Below are positions 25,948 through 33,723 of a DNA stretch of 64,000 nt, piece after piece. The stretch's first letter is position 1. Every line of letters begins with the position of its first letter. A program made the position numbers and the translations under genes. The notes beneath the pieces were generated by a model that ran no database searches, was not told the origin of the DNA, and was given only the letters and a program-made list of their open reading frames with translations. Origin of the DNA: Quadrisphaera sp. RL12-1S (GTDB taxonomy: Bacteria; Actinomycetota; Actinomycetes; Actinomycetales; Quadrisphaeraceae); contig NZ_JACNME010000002.1 of assembly GCF_014270065.1 (NCBI RefSeq), forward strand, positions 496,001-560,000, in the 5' to 3' direction.

Positions 25948-26856
25948 TCACGCGGCGGCGGCCGCTGCCGCGGGCTCGCCGAGGCGGTCGCGCAGGTCGG
26001 CGCCGCGGTAGGAGCGGCGGAAGGCCCGGCGGCGCTGCAGCTCGGGCACCAGGCCGCGGGTCACGCCCCGGACGTCCCGTGCCGGGTCGACCGGGTGCAG
26101 CCGCAGGCCTGCCAGCCCAGCGGCCCGCCAGCCCAGGGCCAGGTCCGCGAGCTGCCCGGGGGTGCCGGCGAAGACGCGCGCGCCCTCGGGTGCGGTGCTC
26201 GGCGCCTCCCCGGTCGAGCGCTCCCAGCGCTGCCGGGCGCGGGCGGAGCTGTCGTCGATGACGACGACGAGGTCCCCGAGCAGGTGGCGGGGCGCGCCGG
26301 CGCTGCGGGCCGCGGCCACCAGCTGCTGGGCGTCCACCGTGGTGCGCGGCGTCACGAAGCCGAGGTCGGCGGCGTCCGCGGGCAGCGCGCGGTGGTCGCG
26401 ACCGCCGCGTCCGGGCAGAGCCACGACGGGCAGGCGACTGCCGGCCGGCCAGCTGCGGCGCACCGCCTGCACCCAGCCCTGCTCGTCGGCGGGCACCGGG
26501 ACCCGCAGGAGCACCCCGGCGCGGCCGGGGGCGGTGGTGTGGAGCTCGTGGACGGCGCGGGCGATGGTCCACGGCTCGGTGCGCCCGGCGTGCACGGTGG
26601 GCAGCAGCCCGACGGTGCGCGTGGCCGCGGCCAGCCGGACGGCGGCCAGGACGGCGCCGACCCCGCCGCCGAGGCCGCTGCCAGCCTCGTCGGGAGCGCG
26701 GTCCTCGGGCGCGTCGAGGGTGACGAGGTCGAGCAGGCCGACCTCGGCCTCGCGGACGTGGTGGACCAGCTCGGCGGTGGTGGCTGCGGCGGTGCCGGCT
26801 GAGGGGAGGCTCGGTCGGGCGCCGTCGAGGGCGAGCGCCAGCTGGATCTGCGACAC
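25948..26856 (-). CDS. LLM class flavin-dependent oxidoreductase, short and divergent
   Basis: 302 residues from GTG 26856, first gene behind the riboswitch. It resembles its downstream neighbour (QIQLALALDGARPSLPSAG, then VHHVREAEVGLLDLVTLDAP and the tail RRSYRGADLRDRLGE) but lacks about 85 residues of the central barrel. It may be a degenerate paralogue or a non-catalytic partner in a heterodimer, as LuxB is to LuxA. The ribosome site is GAAGAGG. A gap of 43 nt separates it from the next gene. Confidence 0.82.
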   Translation of the reverse strand: MSQIQLALALDGARPSLPSAGTAAATTAELVHHVREAEVGLLDLVTLDAPEDRAPDEAGSGLGGGVGAVLAAVRLAAATRTVGLLPTVHAGRTEPWTIARAVHELHTTAPGRAGVLLRVPVPADEQGWVQAVRRSWPAGSRLPVVALPGRGGRDHRALPADAADLGFVTPRTTVDAQQLVAAARSAGAPRHLLGDLVVVIDDSSARARQRWERSTGEAPSTAPEGARVFAGTPGQLADLALGWRAAGLAGLRLHPVDPARDVRGVTRGLVPELQRRRAFRRSYRGADLRDRLGEPAAAAAAA

Positions 26857-26886
26857 GGGTGGACCTCTTCCGCCCCGGACGGGGCC

Positions 26887-27006
26887 TCGCGCTTACCGGC
26901 CTCCGCTGGCAGCGGGGTCCGGTCGGGTCGTCACCTGGGGCACCCCGCCGCAGAGCGAGGGTTGCCGGTCAGCTAGCCAGGGCTTGTCGCTGACGCTCAT
27001 GACCTG
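26887..27006 (-). ncRNA. SAM-IV-type riboswitch
   Basis: On the minus strand the leader begins GGTCATGAGCGTCAGCG, continues with AAGCCC and a GCTGAC strand, then CGGCAACCCTC, GGGGTGCCCC, GGTGACGACC and a final CCGGTAAGCGCG. P1 (GGTC/GACC), P2 (GTCAGC/GCTGAC) and P3 (GGCAACC/GGTGCC) all form, and P5 pairs ACCGG with CCGGT around an inner CCGCT/AGCGG. This layout, with the extra P5 after P1, matches the actinobacterial SAM-IV relative of the S-box. A GC hairpin at 26872-26886 lies just before the ribosome site and could be the expression switch. Confidence 0.87.
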
Positions 27007-27116
27007 TGGGACTGGTGGAACGTGTGGTGCGGGACGAGCGTGACGGATCGGGTGCCGGCCCGTCAAGGGCGGACTCACGGGCCGGCCCGGCAGATCGCGG
27101 TGGCGGCCCCCGACCG

Positions 27117-27575
27117 TCACGCGAGGGTGTTCACGCTCAGGACCGCGGTGAGTTCGTCGTCGAGGCGCTGCCGGTCGCGGTGGGCCCGGTGCTCGTGGCG
27201 CGCGTCCTCAGCCCGCGGCCTGGTGGTGAGCTCCACGCTGTCAGCGACGGGCTGGGCGAGGTGCTGCGCGTCCGGCTCTGAGGCCCGCGGGGTGCGCGGG
27301 GTGCGCGCCTGTGACGCCGCCTCGGTCTGGCGCTGCTCACGGACCAGAGCCGCCTGGGCCTGCGCCAGCGCACCGCCGGCGAAGTCCACCGCCGCCTGGT
27401 CGATCTTCATGACCTGGGCGTCGGCGCGCTGCAGGGCGTCCGTCCGCAGCCGCTCCACGGCCTGCGCGTACGCCTTCTGCGCCCGCTGCACGGCTTGTTC
27501 GGCGGGGGTTCCGCTGGCCGCGCCGCCGCGGCCGGGCAGGCGCAGCGACCCGGCCGAGATGGCCTGTGCGCTCAT
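27117..27575 (-). CDS. hypothetical coiled-coil protein
   Basis: 152 residues from ATG 27575, preceded by GGAGGA. Unrecognised. Residues ~25-95 form a long amphipathic helix rich in Ala and Gln (AEQAVQRAQKAYAQAVERLR, then ADAQVMKIDQAAVDFAGGAL), probably a coiled coil. The C-terminal third is charged and polar (DARHEHRAHRDRQRLDDELT). No signal or membrane helix. It stands alone, with over 100 nt of non-coding sequence on each side. Confidence 0.65.
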   Translation of the reverse strand: MSAQAISAGSLRLPGRGGAASGTPAEQAVQRAQKAYAQAVERLRTDALQRADAQVMKIDQAAVDFAGGALAQAQAALVREQRQTEAASQARTPRTPRASEPDAQHLAQPVADSVELTTRPRAEDARHEHRAHRDRQRLDDELTAVLSVNTLA

Positions 27576-27729
27576 CGCCGTCGGTCCTCCTCGCCGGTGG
27601 TCGGTGCGGGAGCGGGCTGCTCCCGTCCGTGATCCGCATCGGCGGCCGACGCCGCCGCTGCGGGCGCCGGCCGGCCGATCACCCGGCCGGACGCACACCA
27701 CAGTCGTCGTGAGCCCCGGGGGGACGGGC

Positions 27730-28425
27730 TCAGGAGGAGACGACGCCGCGCACGCGGTGGCCCGTGGCGATCGACTCCCCCGAGATCGCGGCGGTGCGCG
27801 GGGAGAGGAGGAAGGTGACGAGGTCGGCGATCTGGTCCGGGCTGGACTCACCGCCGCGACCGGGCTGCACCTCGGCGGCCGGGGTGGGGGTGACGGTGCC
27901 GGGGCTGACGGTGTTCACCGTGACGCCCGTGCCGGCGACCGCGTCGGCGAGGTTCTTGGCCACCACGATGAGCGCCGCGTTGCGGACCGCGCCGGTGGTG
28001 TTGCCGGTGAGGAAGGCGTTCTGCCCGCTGATGCCCACCACGCGCCCGTAGCCGGCCGCGCGCATCACCGGCAGCGCCGCGGTGGCCAGGCGGAGGAAGA
28101 CGACGGCCTTCGCGTCGAACGCCTCCAGCACCTGGGCCGGGTCGTCGTTGCGGGAGGCGTCCAGGGTCTGCGCGCTGGGCGCGGCCGTGACCACGAGGCC
28201 GTCGAGCCGGCCGTGCCGGGCCAGGACGGCCTCGACGGCAGCGGCCGCCGAGGCGTCGTCGCGGGCGTCGAGGCGCAGGCGGGTGCCGGCGTCGTCGGGG
28301 TCGGTGGAGCGGGAGGCGACCACGGCGGTGGCGCCCTCCTCGGTCAGCCGCCGCACCACGGCGGAGCCGATGAGCCCCCGCCCACCGACGACGAGCACGA
28401 CGCGTCCACGCAGGTCCAGGTCCAC
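27730..28425 (-). CDS. SDR family protein lacking the usual YxxxK pair
   Basis: 231 residues from GTG 28425 (VDLDLRGRVVLVVGGRGLIG). The Rossmann nucleotide loop is GGRGLIG, followed by ASRSTD, LDARDD and LVVTAAPSA. The substrate region reads VVGISGQNAFLTGNTTGAVR then NAAL. Aligning NAAL with the usual KAAL places Gly and Asn where the catalytic Tyr and Lys should be, while the Ser of ISG is kept. It may therefore be a divergent SDR with altered chemistry or a binding role. The C terminus has NTVSPGTVTPT as in the family. A longer frame upstream looks non-coding. Confidence 0.85.
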   Translation of the reverse strand: MDLDLRGRVVLVVGGRGLIGSAVVRRLTEEGATAVVASRSTDPDDAGTRLRLDARDDASAAAAVEAVLARHGRLDGLVVTAAPSAQTLDASRNDDPAQVLEAFDAKAVVFLRLATAALPVMRAAGYGRVVGISGQNAFLTGNTTGAVRNAALIVVAKNLADAVAGTGVTVNTVSPGTVTPTPAAEVQPGRGGESSPDQIADLVTFLLSPRTAAISGESIATGHRVRGVVSS

Positions 28426-28628
28426 GGGTGAAGGCTCAGCCAGGCGACGGCGCCGCGCCAGCCGAGGCGACGGCGCCCTGCACCCGCCGCCCCGCGCGCG
28501 CACCCCACCAGGGCCCTCCGGCCCTGTGCCGCCCGTCAACCACTGCCTACGGTCAGTCACATCCCCAGGTCACGGCGTGGTGCACCCCGCGCTGCGACCC
28601 CGACGCACTCCGGCAGAGCGGAGCGACC

Positions 28629-29045
28629 ATGACCACCTCGACCCTCGAGGCGTCCGGACCACGCCCGCTGCTGGCGGTGGCGGTGGCGGTCCACCCACCC
28701 GCCGGCGGCGTCTCGCTCTGCGTCGTGACGCTCGTGGGGGACCTGGACCTCGTGTCCGCTCCCCGGCTCCGACGCGCCACCGAGGAAGCGCTGCCGGACG
28801 ACCGCCAGGCAGCGGGCGTCCGCGACGTGGTGGTGGACCTGACCGACGTCGGCTTCGTCGACTCCGCCGGCCTCGGAGCGCTCCTCACCGCGCTGCGCCG
28901 CACCACCGTCCGCGGCGGACGGTTCGCGGTGGTCGGCGCCAGCGAGCAGGCGAGGCGGCTGCTCACCCTCACCGGCGTGCACCGCGTCATCTCCCTGCAC
29001 GCCACCCTGGCCGAGGCCGTCAAGGCCCGGGAAGCTCGAGGCTGA
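28629..29045 (+). CDS. STAS-domain anti-sigma factor antagonist
   Basis: 138 residues from ATG 28629. The STAS fold is visible: SLCVVTLVGDLDLVSAPRLR, then DVVVDLTDVGFVDSAGLGAL with the conserved phosphorylatable Ser in VDSAG, and FAVVGASEQARRLLTLTGVH. Such proteins release a sigma factor from a kinase-type anti-sigma when unphosphorylated. No kinase or sigma gene is next to it. A ~200-bp gap lies upstream. Confidence 0.9.
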   Translation: MTTSTLEASGPRPLLAVAVAVHPPAGGVSLCVVTLVGDLDLVSAPRLRRATEEALPDDRQAAGVRDVVVDLTDVGFVDSAGLGALLTALRRTTVRGGRFAVVGASEQARRLLTLTGVHRVISLHATLAEAVKAREARG

Positions 29046-29125
29046 CCGGGCCGGTCCCGCCGGCCAGGGCCCGCCGGTAGCGCCGGCGGTACACGCGCCG
29101 GGCCACCAAAGCGCCATCCTGCCGA

Positions 29126-29557
29126 TCATCTGACGGGCGCGGTGAGCGGATCCGGTGCCTGGCGGCTGCGGCCGGTGTCGCTGGCGACGGCGAAGCCCTC
29201 GCGCACCCAGTACTCGTAGCCGCCGACGAGCTCCTTCACGCAGCCGTAGCCGGCTCGCGCGAGCGCCAGCCCCGCGCGGGTGCTGCCGTTGCAGCCGGGG
29301 CCCCAGCAGTAGACGACCACATCGGCGTCGGGGTCGGGGGCGTGCTCGCCGATGCGGTCGGTGAGCTCGGCGAGGGGGATGTGCACGGCGCCGGGGATGC
29401 GGCCGGCCGCCCACCCGGCGGCGGAGCGGACGTCGACGACGAGCGGCGCCGCACCGGAGGCGCGGGCGTGGGCGAGGTCGGCAGGGTCGGTCTGGTGGGC
29501 GAGGCGCGCGGCGAAGAAGTCGGCGGCGGAGGTCGCGGGGCTGGTCATGACGTCCAT
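29126..29557 (-). CDS. rhodanese-like domain protein
   Basis: 143 residues from ATG 29557 (an ATG at 29548 is possible). Rhodanese features: PLVVDVRSAAGWAAGRIPGA, then VHIPLAEL and VVVYCWGPGCNGSTRAGLAL. The active-site loop carries two Cys (YCWGPGC). The first occupies the usual persulfide position, the second is unusual. The C-terminal GYGCVKELVGGYEYWVREGF is also typical. Likely transfers sulfane sulfur or has a related sensing role. Divergent from an Lrp-type regulator. Confidence 0.88.
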   Translation of the reverse strand: MDVMTSPATSAADFFAARLAHQTDPADLAHARASGAAPLVVDVRSAAGWAAGRIPGAVHIPLAELTDRIGEHAPDPDADVVVYCWGPGCNGSTRAGLALARAGYGCVKELVGGYEYWVREGFAVASDTGRSRQAPDPLTAPVR

Positions 29558-29642
29558 GGAAGCGGGGTGGCGCTGCGCTGGACAGGGGTGTTCCACGGCG
29601 GTTGAGCCCTTGCGCCGTGGATCCGCTGGCATCCTGGCCTGC

Positions 29643-30101
29643 GTGCCGTCGAACCCGCAGATCGTGCTGGACGCCGTCGACCGGGGCGTCGTGGAGGCCC
29701 TCCAGAAGGACGGGCGGATGAGCGTCGCGGACCTCGCCCGGGCGGTGAACCTCTCCCCCAGCGCGACCGCGGACCGGCTGCGCCGGCTGACCGACCTCGG
29801 CGTCATCACCGGGTACACCGCGGTGGTCGACCCGGAGGCGCTCGGCTACGCCGTGCAGGCGTTCGTGCGGCTGGCGTACCCGAGCGGCAACTACAAGCCG
29901 TTCCACGACCTGCTCGCCGTGCTGCCCGAGGTGGTGGAGGCGCACCACGTCACCGGTGACGACTGCTTCATCCTCAAGGTGCTCGCCCGCAGCATGCGCG
30001 ACCTGGAGCGCATCACCGGGAAGCTGGCGACGCTCGGCGGCATCACCACGAGCGTCGTCTACTCGAGCCCGCTGCCCCGCCGGGACCTCACGCCCGCCTG
30101 A
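29643..30101 (+). CDS. Lrp/AsnC family transcriptional regulator
   Basis: 152 residues from GTG 29643. The N-terminal helix-turn-helix is AVDRGVVEALQKDGRMSVAD with LARAVNLSPSATADRLRRL; the C-terminal RAM ligand domain follows (VQAFVRLAYPSGNYKPFHDL, then VVEAHHVTGDDCFILKVLAR). The 85-bp gap to the divergent rhodanese gene should contain the shared regulatory site. Ligand unknown, probably an amino acid. Confidence 0.92.
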   Translation: MPSNPQIVLDAVDRGVVEALQKDGRMSVADLARAVNLSPSATADRLRRLTDLGVITGYTAVVDPEALGYAVQAFVRLAYPSGNYKPFHDLLAVLPEVVEAHHVTGDDCFILKVLARSMRDLERITGKLATLGGITTSVVYSSPLPRRDLTPA

Positions 30102-30116
30102 CCGCCCCCACCCCGT

Positions 30117-30169
30117 TGGCCCAGGGTGGCCCTGGTCCCCTGGGAGTGGACCAGGGCCACCCTGGGCCA
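30117..30169. terminator. 22-bp perfect hairpin after Lrp gene
   Basis: Arms 30117-30138 and 30148-30169 are exact reverse complements (internal motif CCAGGGTGGCCCTGG), 9-nt loop, 15 nt past the Lrp gene stop. The remaining ~230 bp to the convergent VOC gene at 30400 contains no gene that I can support. Confidence 0.7.
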
Positions 30170-30399
30170 TGCCGGGAGCGGACCAGATCCACCCGGGGCA
30201 GGTGGACGACGACGAACGTCGGCGGCCACGCTCGTCCGATGGGACGCGGCCTGCAGAAGGCGATGAACGACGGCCGGGGCGAGGCGGGCGCGCTCGTCGG
30301 CGCCCAGCGCCCACCCCGTCCCGGACCGCCGGCTGCAGCAGCATCGGCGCCGCCTCCCCCTGCACGGAGCCTCGCGCTCGCCACCCCTGGCGGCGCGGG

Positions 30400-30807
30400 T
30401 CAGGAGGCGACCAGCTCGACCTCGTAGCCGTCCTCGTCCTCGAGGTAGGCCGCGCAGTGGTCAGGCCCCCCGGCGAAGGGGTGCTGCTCGGGGAACAGCA
30501 GCCGCCAGCCGTGGCCGGCAGACGCGGCGACCAGCGCGTCGAGCTGCTCGCGCCTGCCGGCGTGGAAGGCGAGGTGGTTCAGGCCCGGTCGCAGGCGCTC
30601 GTGCCGCTCACCCACCAATGCCGGGGACTGCTCGAGCACCAGGTAGGTCGCGCCCAGCCGGAAGCTCGCGCCTCCCTCCCACGCCTGGAGGGGCACGTGC
30701 CCCAGCTCGCCGAGCAGCCACGACCAGCGCGGCAGCGCCCGCGCCAGGTCCGGCACCCACAGCTCGACGTGGTGCAGCGCGCCGCGCGGTGGCGAGGTCC
30801 CGTTCAC
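30400..30807 (-). CDS. VOC family (glyoxalase-like) protein
   Basis: 135 residues from GTG 30807. The two beta-alpha-beta-beta-beta units are seen in LHHVELWVPDLARALPRWSW with LLGELG, and in LNHLAFHAGRREQLDALVAA with YLEDEDGYEVELVAS. His in LHHVEL and LNHLAF and the Glu in VELV fit the metal site. It may be a lyase, isomerase, dioxygenase or resistance binding protein. GTG overlaps the stop of the upstream tyrosine-phosphatase frame (GTGA). Confidence 0.85.
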   Translation of the reverse strand: MNGTSPPRGALHHVELWVPDLARALPRWSWLLGELGHVPLQAWEGGASFRLGATYLVLEQSPALVGERHERLRPGLNHLAFHAGRREQLDALVAASAGHGWRLLFPEQHPFAGGPDHCAAYLEDEDGYEVELVAS

Positions 30808-31564
30808 GCGGCGCCGGTCGGGCGCAGCAGCGATCGGAGGGCCGTGACCTGCCGGTCGTCCAGGCCGAGCCACCACAGGTAGGCCTCTGACCCGCCCCAC
30901 CGGGCGTGTACGTGGTCGAGCATCGCGTCGATGTCCGGACCACCTCGCCGACGCGGCGGCGGTGCCGTCGCCGGGTCGACGACGGGCCTGCCGCTGCCGG
31001 CGCGGTGGTAGTCGTCGACCACGGCCTCCCGCTCGACGCCCGCGAGGTCGAGCAGCAGTGCGGCCACCATGCCCGTCCTGTCGCGACCGGCCGCGCAGCA
31101 CACGAGGACGGCCTCGGCGCTCGGTGCGCTGACGGCGCGGTCTGCGAGGTCAGCGAGGTCAGCGAGGGCGCCGAACACCAGCGCCAGGGTCCTGCGGTTC
31201 CGCTCGAGGCTCCGCGAGTAGAGGTCGCCGAAGGTGGCCTCCGCACCGGTGTCGCGCAGCGCCTCAGCGGCCGGGTCGACCAGCGGCAGCAGCCGGTAGT
31301 GGCGCAGGTCGGCCAGCGGGTGGGGAAGCAGGCGCGCCTCCTCCTCCCCGCGCAGGTCGACGACCGCGCCCACCCCGAACTGCTGCGCAGCCCCCGGTCG
31401 TCGACGAGCAGGTCGACGGGCACGGCGGAGCGGACCACGCGCCGCAGCACGGTCGTCCCGCCGTCCCCCAGCGGGAGACCACCCAGGTCGGCCGAGCCGG
31501 GAAAGCCGGACAGGACCCCCAGGCGCACCGCGCCGCGCTGCTCACCGGGCCACCCGTCGTGCAC
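30804..31564 (-). pseudogene. tyrosine-protein phosphatase with an internal frameshift
   Basis: The 3' part (31373 to 30804) encodes GAVVDLRGEEEARLLPHPLA and the active-site loop VCCAAGRDRTGMVAALLLDL (Cys-X5-Arg). The family's N-terminal part is present in another frame from GTG 31564: GFPGSADLGGLPLGDGGTTV, then LRRVVRSAVPVDLLVDDRG. The frames meet at a GGGGG run (31391-31395), after which the second frame reads AAQQFGVGAVVDLRG. A single-base change there would restore a ~253-residue protein of normal family length. This could be real decay, a sequencing error or frameshifting. Confidence 0.8.
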
Positions 31565-31582
31565 GCGGGCTAGCGTCGCAGG

Positions 31583-32449
31583 GTGCTGCCCGCCGACGGC
31601 CACGTCCACAGCCAGTTCTCCTGGGACGCCCCCACCGGCGACATGCACGCCACCTGCGCCCGCGCCGTGGAGATCGGGCTGCCCGCGCTGGCGTTCACCG
31701 AGCACGTCGACCTGACGCGGTGGAACCTCCACGGCCAGCCGCTGCCCGAGCGCTACCGCGGCCACGTCGACGCACACGGCCGCTTCCTCGGCGACGCCCT
31801 GCAGGTGGAGGCCTACCTGGCCGAGGTGGGCCGCTGCCGCGAGGACTTCCCCGACTTGCGGATCTGGTCCGGCCTCGAGCTCAGCGAGCCGCACTGGCAC
31901 CCCGGCGCCGTGGCCGACCTCGTCCGAGCCACCGGCGCGGAGCGGCTGGTCGGCTCGGTGCACGCCCTGCCCGACCTGCACCCGGACGCCGCGTCGACGA
32001 CACCCGGTGAGGTCGTCGAGCACGTGGAGACCGGCCACGGCTACCTCCAGCGCCCACCGCTGGACGTCGTCCGCGCCTACCTCGCGGAGGTCGCCGCCCT
32101 GGCCGCCAGCGATGCGCCGTTCGCGGTGCTCGCCCACGTCGACTACCCGCTGCGCACCTGGCCCACCTCCGAGGGGCCGGTGCCCTGGGACGCGCTGGAG
32201 GACGACGTCCGCACCGCCCTGGCAGCACTGGCCGCCTCCGGCCGGGCGCTGGAGCTCAACACCCGCCGTCCCCTGGAGGGCCGGGTGCTGCGCTGGTGGC
32301 ACGAGGCCGGCGGTGACGCGGTGGCGTTCGGCAGCGACGCGCACCACCCCGAGGCCCTCGCCCACGGCTTCCGCGAAGCGGCCGACCTCGCGCAGGCCTG
32401 CGGGTTCAGGCCCGGGCCGACGCCGTTCGATCTGTGGGGCCGCGCCTGA
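31583..32449 (+). CDS. PHP-domain histidinol-phosphatase-like protein
   Basis: 288 residues from GTG 31583 (VLPADGHVHSQFSWDA). Metal-binding PHP motifs: DGHVHS, AFTEHVDL, WSGLELSEPHW, VGSVHAL, LAHVDYPLRTW and FGSDAHHPEAL. These match the HisK/HolPase-type PHP phosphoesterases. It could dephosphorylate histidinol phosphate or another phosphoester. No his genes are near. It is divergent from the frameshifted phosphatase with a 19-bp gap, so promoters overlap. Confidence 0.9.
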   Translation: MLPADGHVHSQFSWDAPTGDMHATCARAVEIGLPALAFTEHVDLTRWNLHGQPLPERYRGHVDAHGRFLGDALQVEAYLAEVGRCREDFPDLRIWSGLELSEPHWHPGAVADLVRATGAERLVGSVHALPDLHPDAASTTPGEVVEHVETGHGYLQRPPLDVVRAYLAEVAALAASDAPFAVLAHVDYPLRTWPTSEGPVPWDALEDDVRTALAALAASGRALELNTRRPLEGRVLRWWHEAGGDAVAFGSDAHHPEALAHGFREAADLAQACGFRPGPTPFDLWGRA

Positions 32450-32473
32450 CGCGACGGCCGCCGTCGTCGTCCG

Positions 32474-32818
32474 TCAGGGGCGCCGGTCGAGCTTCTCGTG
32501 GACCGTGCGGTTGAGCTGCTCGCGCCAGTCCTGGGTGTAGGTGCGGGCGTTGCGGAGCAGCTCGTCGCAGAAGCCGGCGACGTCGTCCCCGGTGACCTCC
32601 AGCGCGCGGCGGCCGTCGGTGGCGCCGGTCTCGAAGAGGCCGAGGAGGCCCTCGAGAAGGGCGACGATCGACCGGCCGTCGCCCCCGGCGAGGTTGAAGA
32701 CGTACTTCTTGATCTCCGCGTACATGACGCGGTAGTCCTCGGGGAGTGCGGCGGCGCGGGCCTCCATGAGGCGCCACTCCTTCTTCTCGCCGATGAGCTT
32801 GGTGAGCAGGTCACGCAC
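32474..32818 (-). CDS. DUF1048 family protein
   Basis: 114 residues from GTG 32818. The sequence EKKEWRLMEARAAALPEDYR, then VMYAEIKKYVFNLAG and VAGFCDELLRNARTYTQDWR, matches DUF1048, a small helical family usually encoded right after a PadR gene. It overlaps the PadR stop by 8 nt. Function unknown; the constant pairing suggests it acts with or is controlled by that repressor. Confidence 0.87.
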   Translation of the reverse strand: MRDLLTKLIGEKKEWRLMEARAAALPEDYRVMYAEIKKYVFNLAGGDGRSIVALLEGLLGLFETGATDGRRALEVTGDDVAGFCDELLRNARTYTQDWREQLNRTVHEKLDRRP

Positions 32819-33122
32819 GGGGGCCCTCCCGCAGGTCGTCGATGGTGGTGGACAGGAAGTCCCACGTGCTCCAGAACGCGGCCAGGCGCTGCCGGCCGGC
32901 GTCGTTCAGGGCGTAGAACTTGCGCGGCGGTCCGCTGGTCGACGGCCGCTTGTCAGTGCTGACCAGGCCGTTCTTCTCCAGTCGCAGCAGGATCGCGTAG
33001 ACGGTGCCCTCGACCACGCCCGTGAGGCCGAGCCCCTGCAGCGTCGAGGTGATCTCGTAGCCGTAGGTCTCGCCACGGTCGATGACCTGCAGCACGCAGC
33101 CCTCGAGGACTCCCTTGAGCAT
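32811..33122 (-). CDS. PadR family transcriptional regulator
   Basis: 103 residues from ATG 33122. The winged helix is MLKGVLEGCVLQVIDRGETY, then GYEITSTLQGLGLTGVVEGT and VYAILLRLEKNGLVSTDKRP. The short C-terminal helix (AGRQRLAAFWSTWDFLSTTI) gives the dimer interface of the small PadR subclass. Two matching palindromes upstream strongly suggest autorepression together with the DUF1048 gene. Confidence 0.93.
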   Translation of the reverse strand: MLKGVLEGCVLQVIDRGETYGYEITSTLQGLGLTGVVEGTVYAILLRLEKNGLVSTDKRPSTSGPPRKFYALNDAGRQRLAAFWSTWDFLSTTIDDLREGPRA

Positions 33123-33170
33123 CTCGGTCAGGTTGTCCAGGACGACCCCCTCAGATCGGTGTCTGATCGC

Positions 33171-33213
33171 TACTCAGCGCCACTGAGTACCAGTACTCTG
33201 CGACACTGAGTAC
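33171..33213 (-). promoter_or_regulatory. tandem PadR operators overlapping the padR promoter
   Basis: Two near-identical 19-bp sites: TACTCAGCGCCACTGAGTA (33171-33189) and TACTCTGCGACACTGAGTA (33194-33212, extended by flanking G and C). Their centres are 23 bp apart, about two helical turns. A TTGACA (minus strand, 33219-33224) lies just upstream and could be the -35 box, so bound PadR would block transcription. Confidence 0.75.
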
Positions 33214-33264
33214 AGCGCTGTCAAGCACCGATGAGTCCCCGCCACCGGGGCGGTCACCACCGGC

Positions 33265-33648
33265 ATGAGCGAGCCGATGACGACGAGGGTGCTGAGCGTG
33301 TCTGTCCCCGTGGCCGACCAGGACGCCGCGCTGCGCTTCTACACCGAGGTGCTCGGCTGCACCGTGCGCACCGACGTGGAGGCGATGCCCGGCGCCCGGT
33401 ACGTGGAGGTGGTGCCGCCGGGCTCGGAGGTCGGCATCGTGCTGCTGCCCCCCGGCAGCCCGCTGCCGATGGCCGTCCGCCTGGGCACGTCCGACGCCGA
33501 CGCGGCGCACGCCCGGCTGCGCGAGACCCCGGGCGTCGTGATGCACAACCCCGAGGTGCTGCGCTGGGAGGGCGTGCCGCCGATGTTCTCCTTCGAGGAC
33601 CCGGACGGCAACGGCCTGGTCCTCCTCGAGGACGAGCACGCGACCTGA
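33265..33648 (+). CDS. VOC family (glyoxalase/bleomycin resistance-like) protein
   Basis: 127 residues from ATG 33265. VLSVSVPVADQDAALRFYTE with VLGCTVRTD begins the fold, and FSFEDPDGNGLVLLED ends it, the classic VOC ending. It is a single small protein that would dimerise. A metal-dependent enzyme or a ligand-binding protein are both possible. It is divergent from the PadR unit and shares that regulatory gap, so PadR may also affect it. Confidence 0.9.
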   Translation: MSEPMTTRVLSVSVPVADQDAALRFYTEVLGCTVRTDVEAMPGARYVEVVPPGSEVGIVLLPPGSPLPMAVRLGTSDADAAHARLRETPGVVMHNPEVLRWEGVPPMFSFEDPDGNGLVLLEDEHAT

Positions 33649-33723
33649 ACGGGTCGTGAGACCGACCACAGGGTCTCGATGACCTGCCGTGACGTGCGCT
33701 GACGGCGTGCGACGATCGGGAGC

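Noticed and set aside
31264-31545. 93-codon minus-strand frame at the phosphatase frameshift
   Set aside because: It is the third frame over the same region, with no similarity to the phosphatase and a Cys/Arg/Pro-rich random look.
32811-33122. antitoxin/toxin pair (PadR with DUF1048)
   Set aside because: The overlapping small genes look like a toxin-antitoxin layout, but both match PadR and DUF1048 families that are not known toxins.
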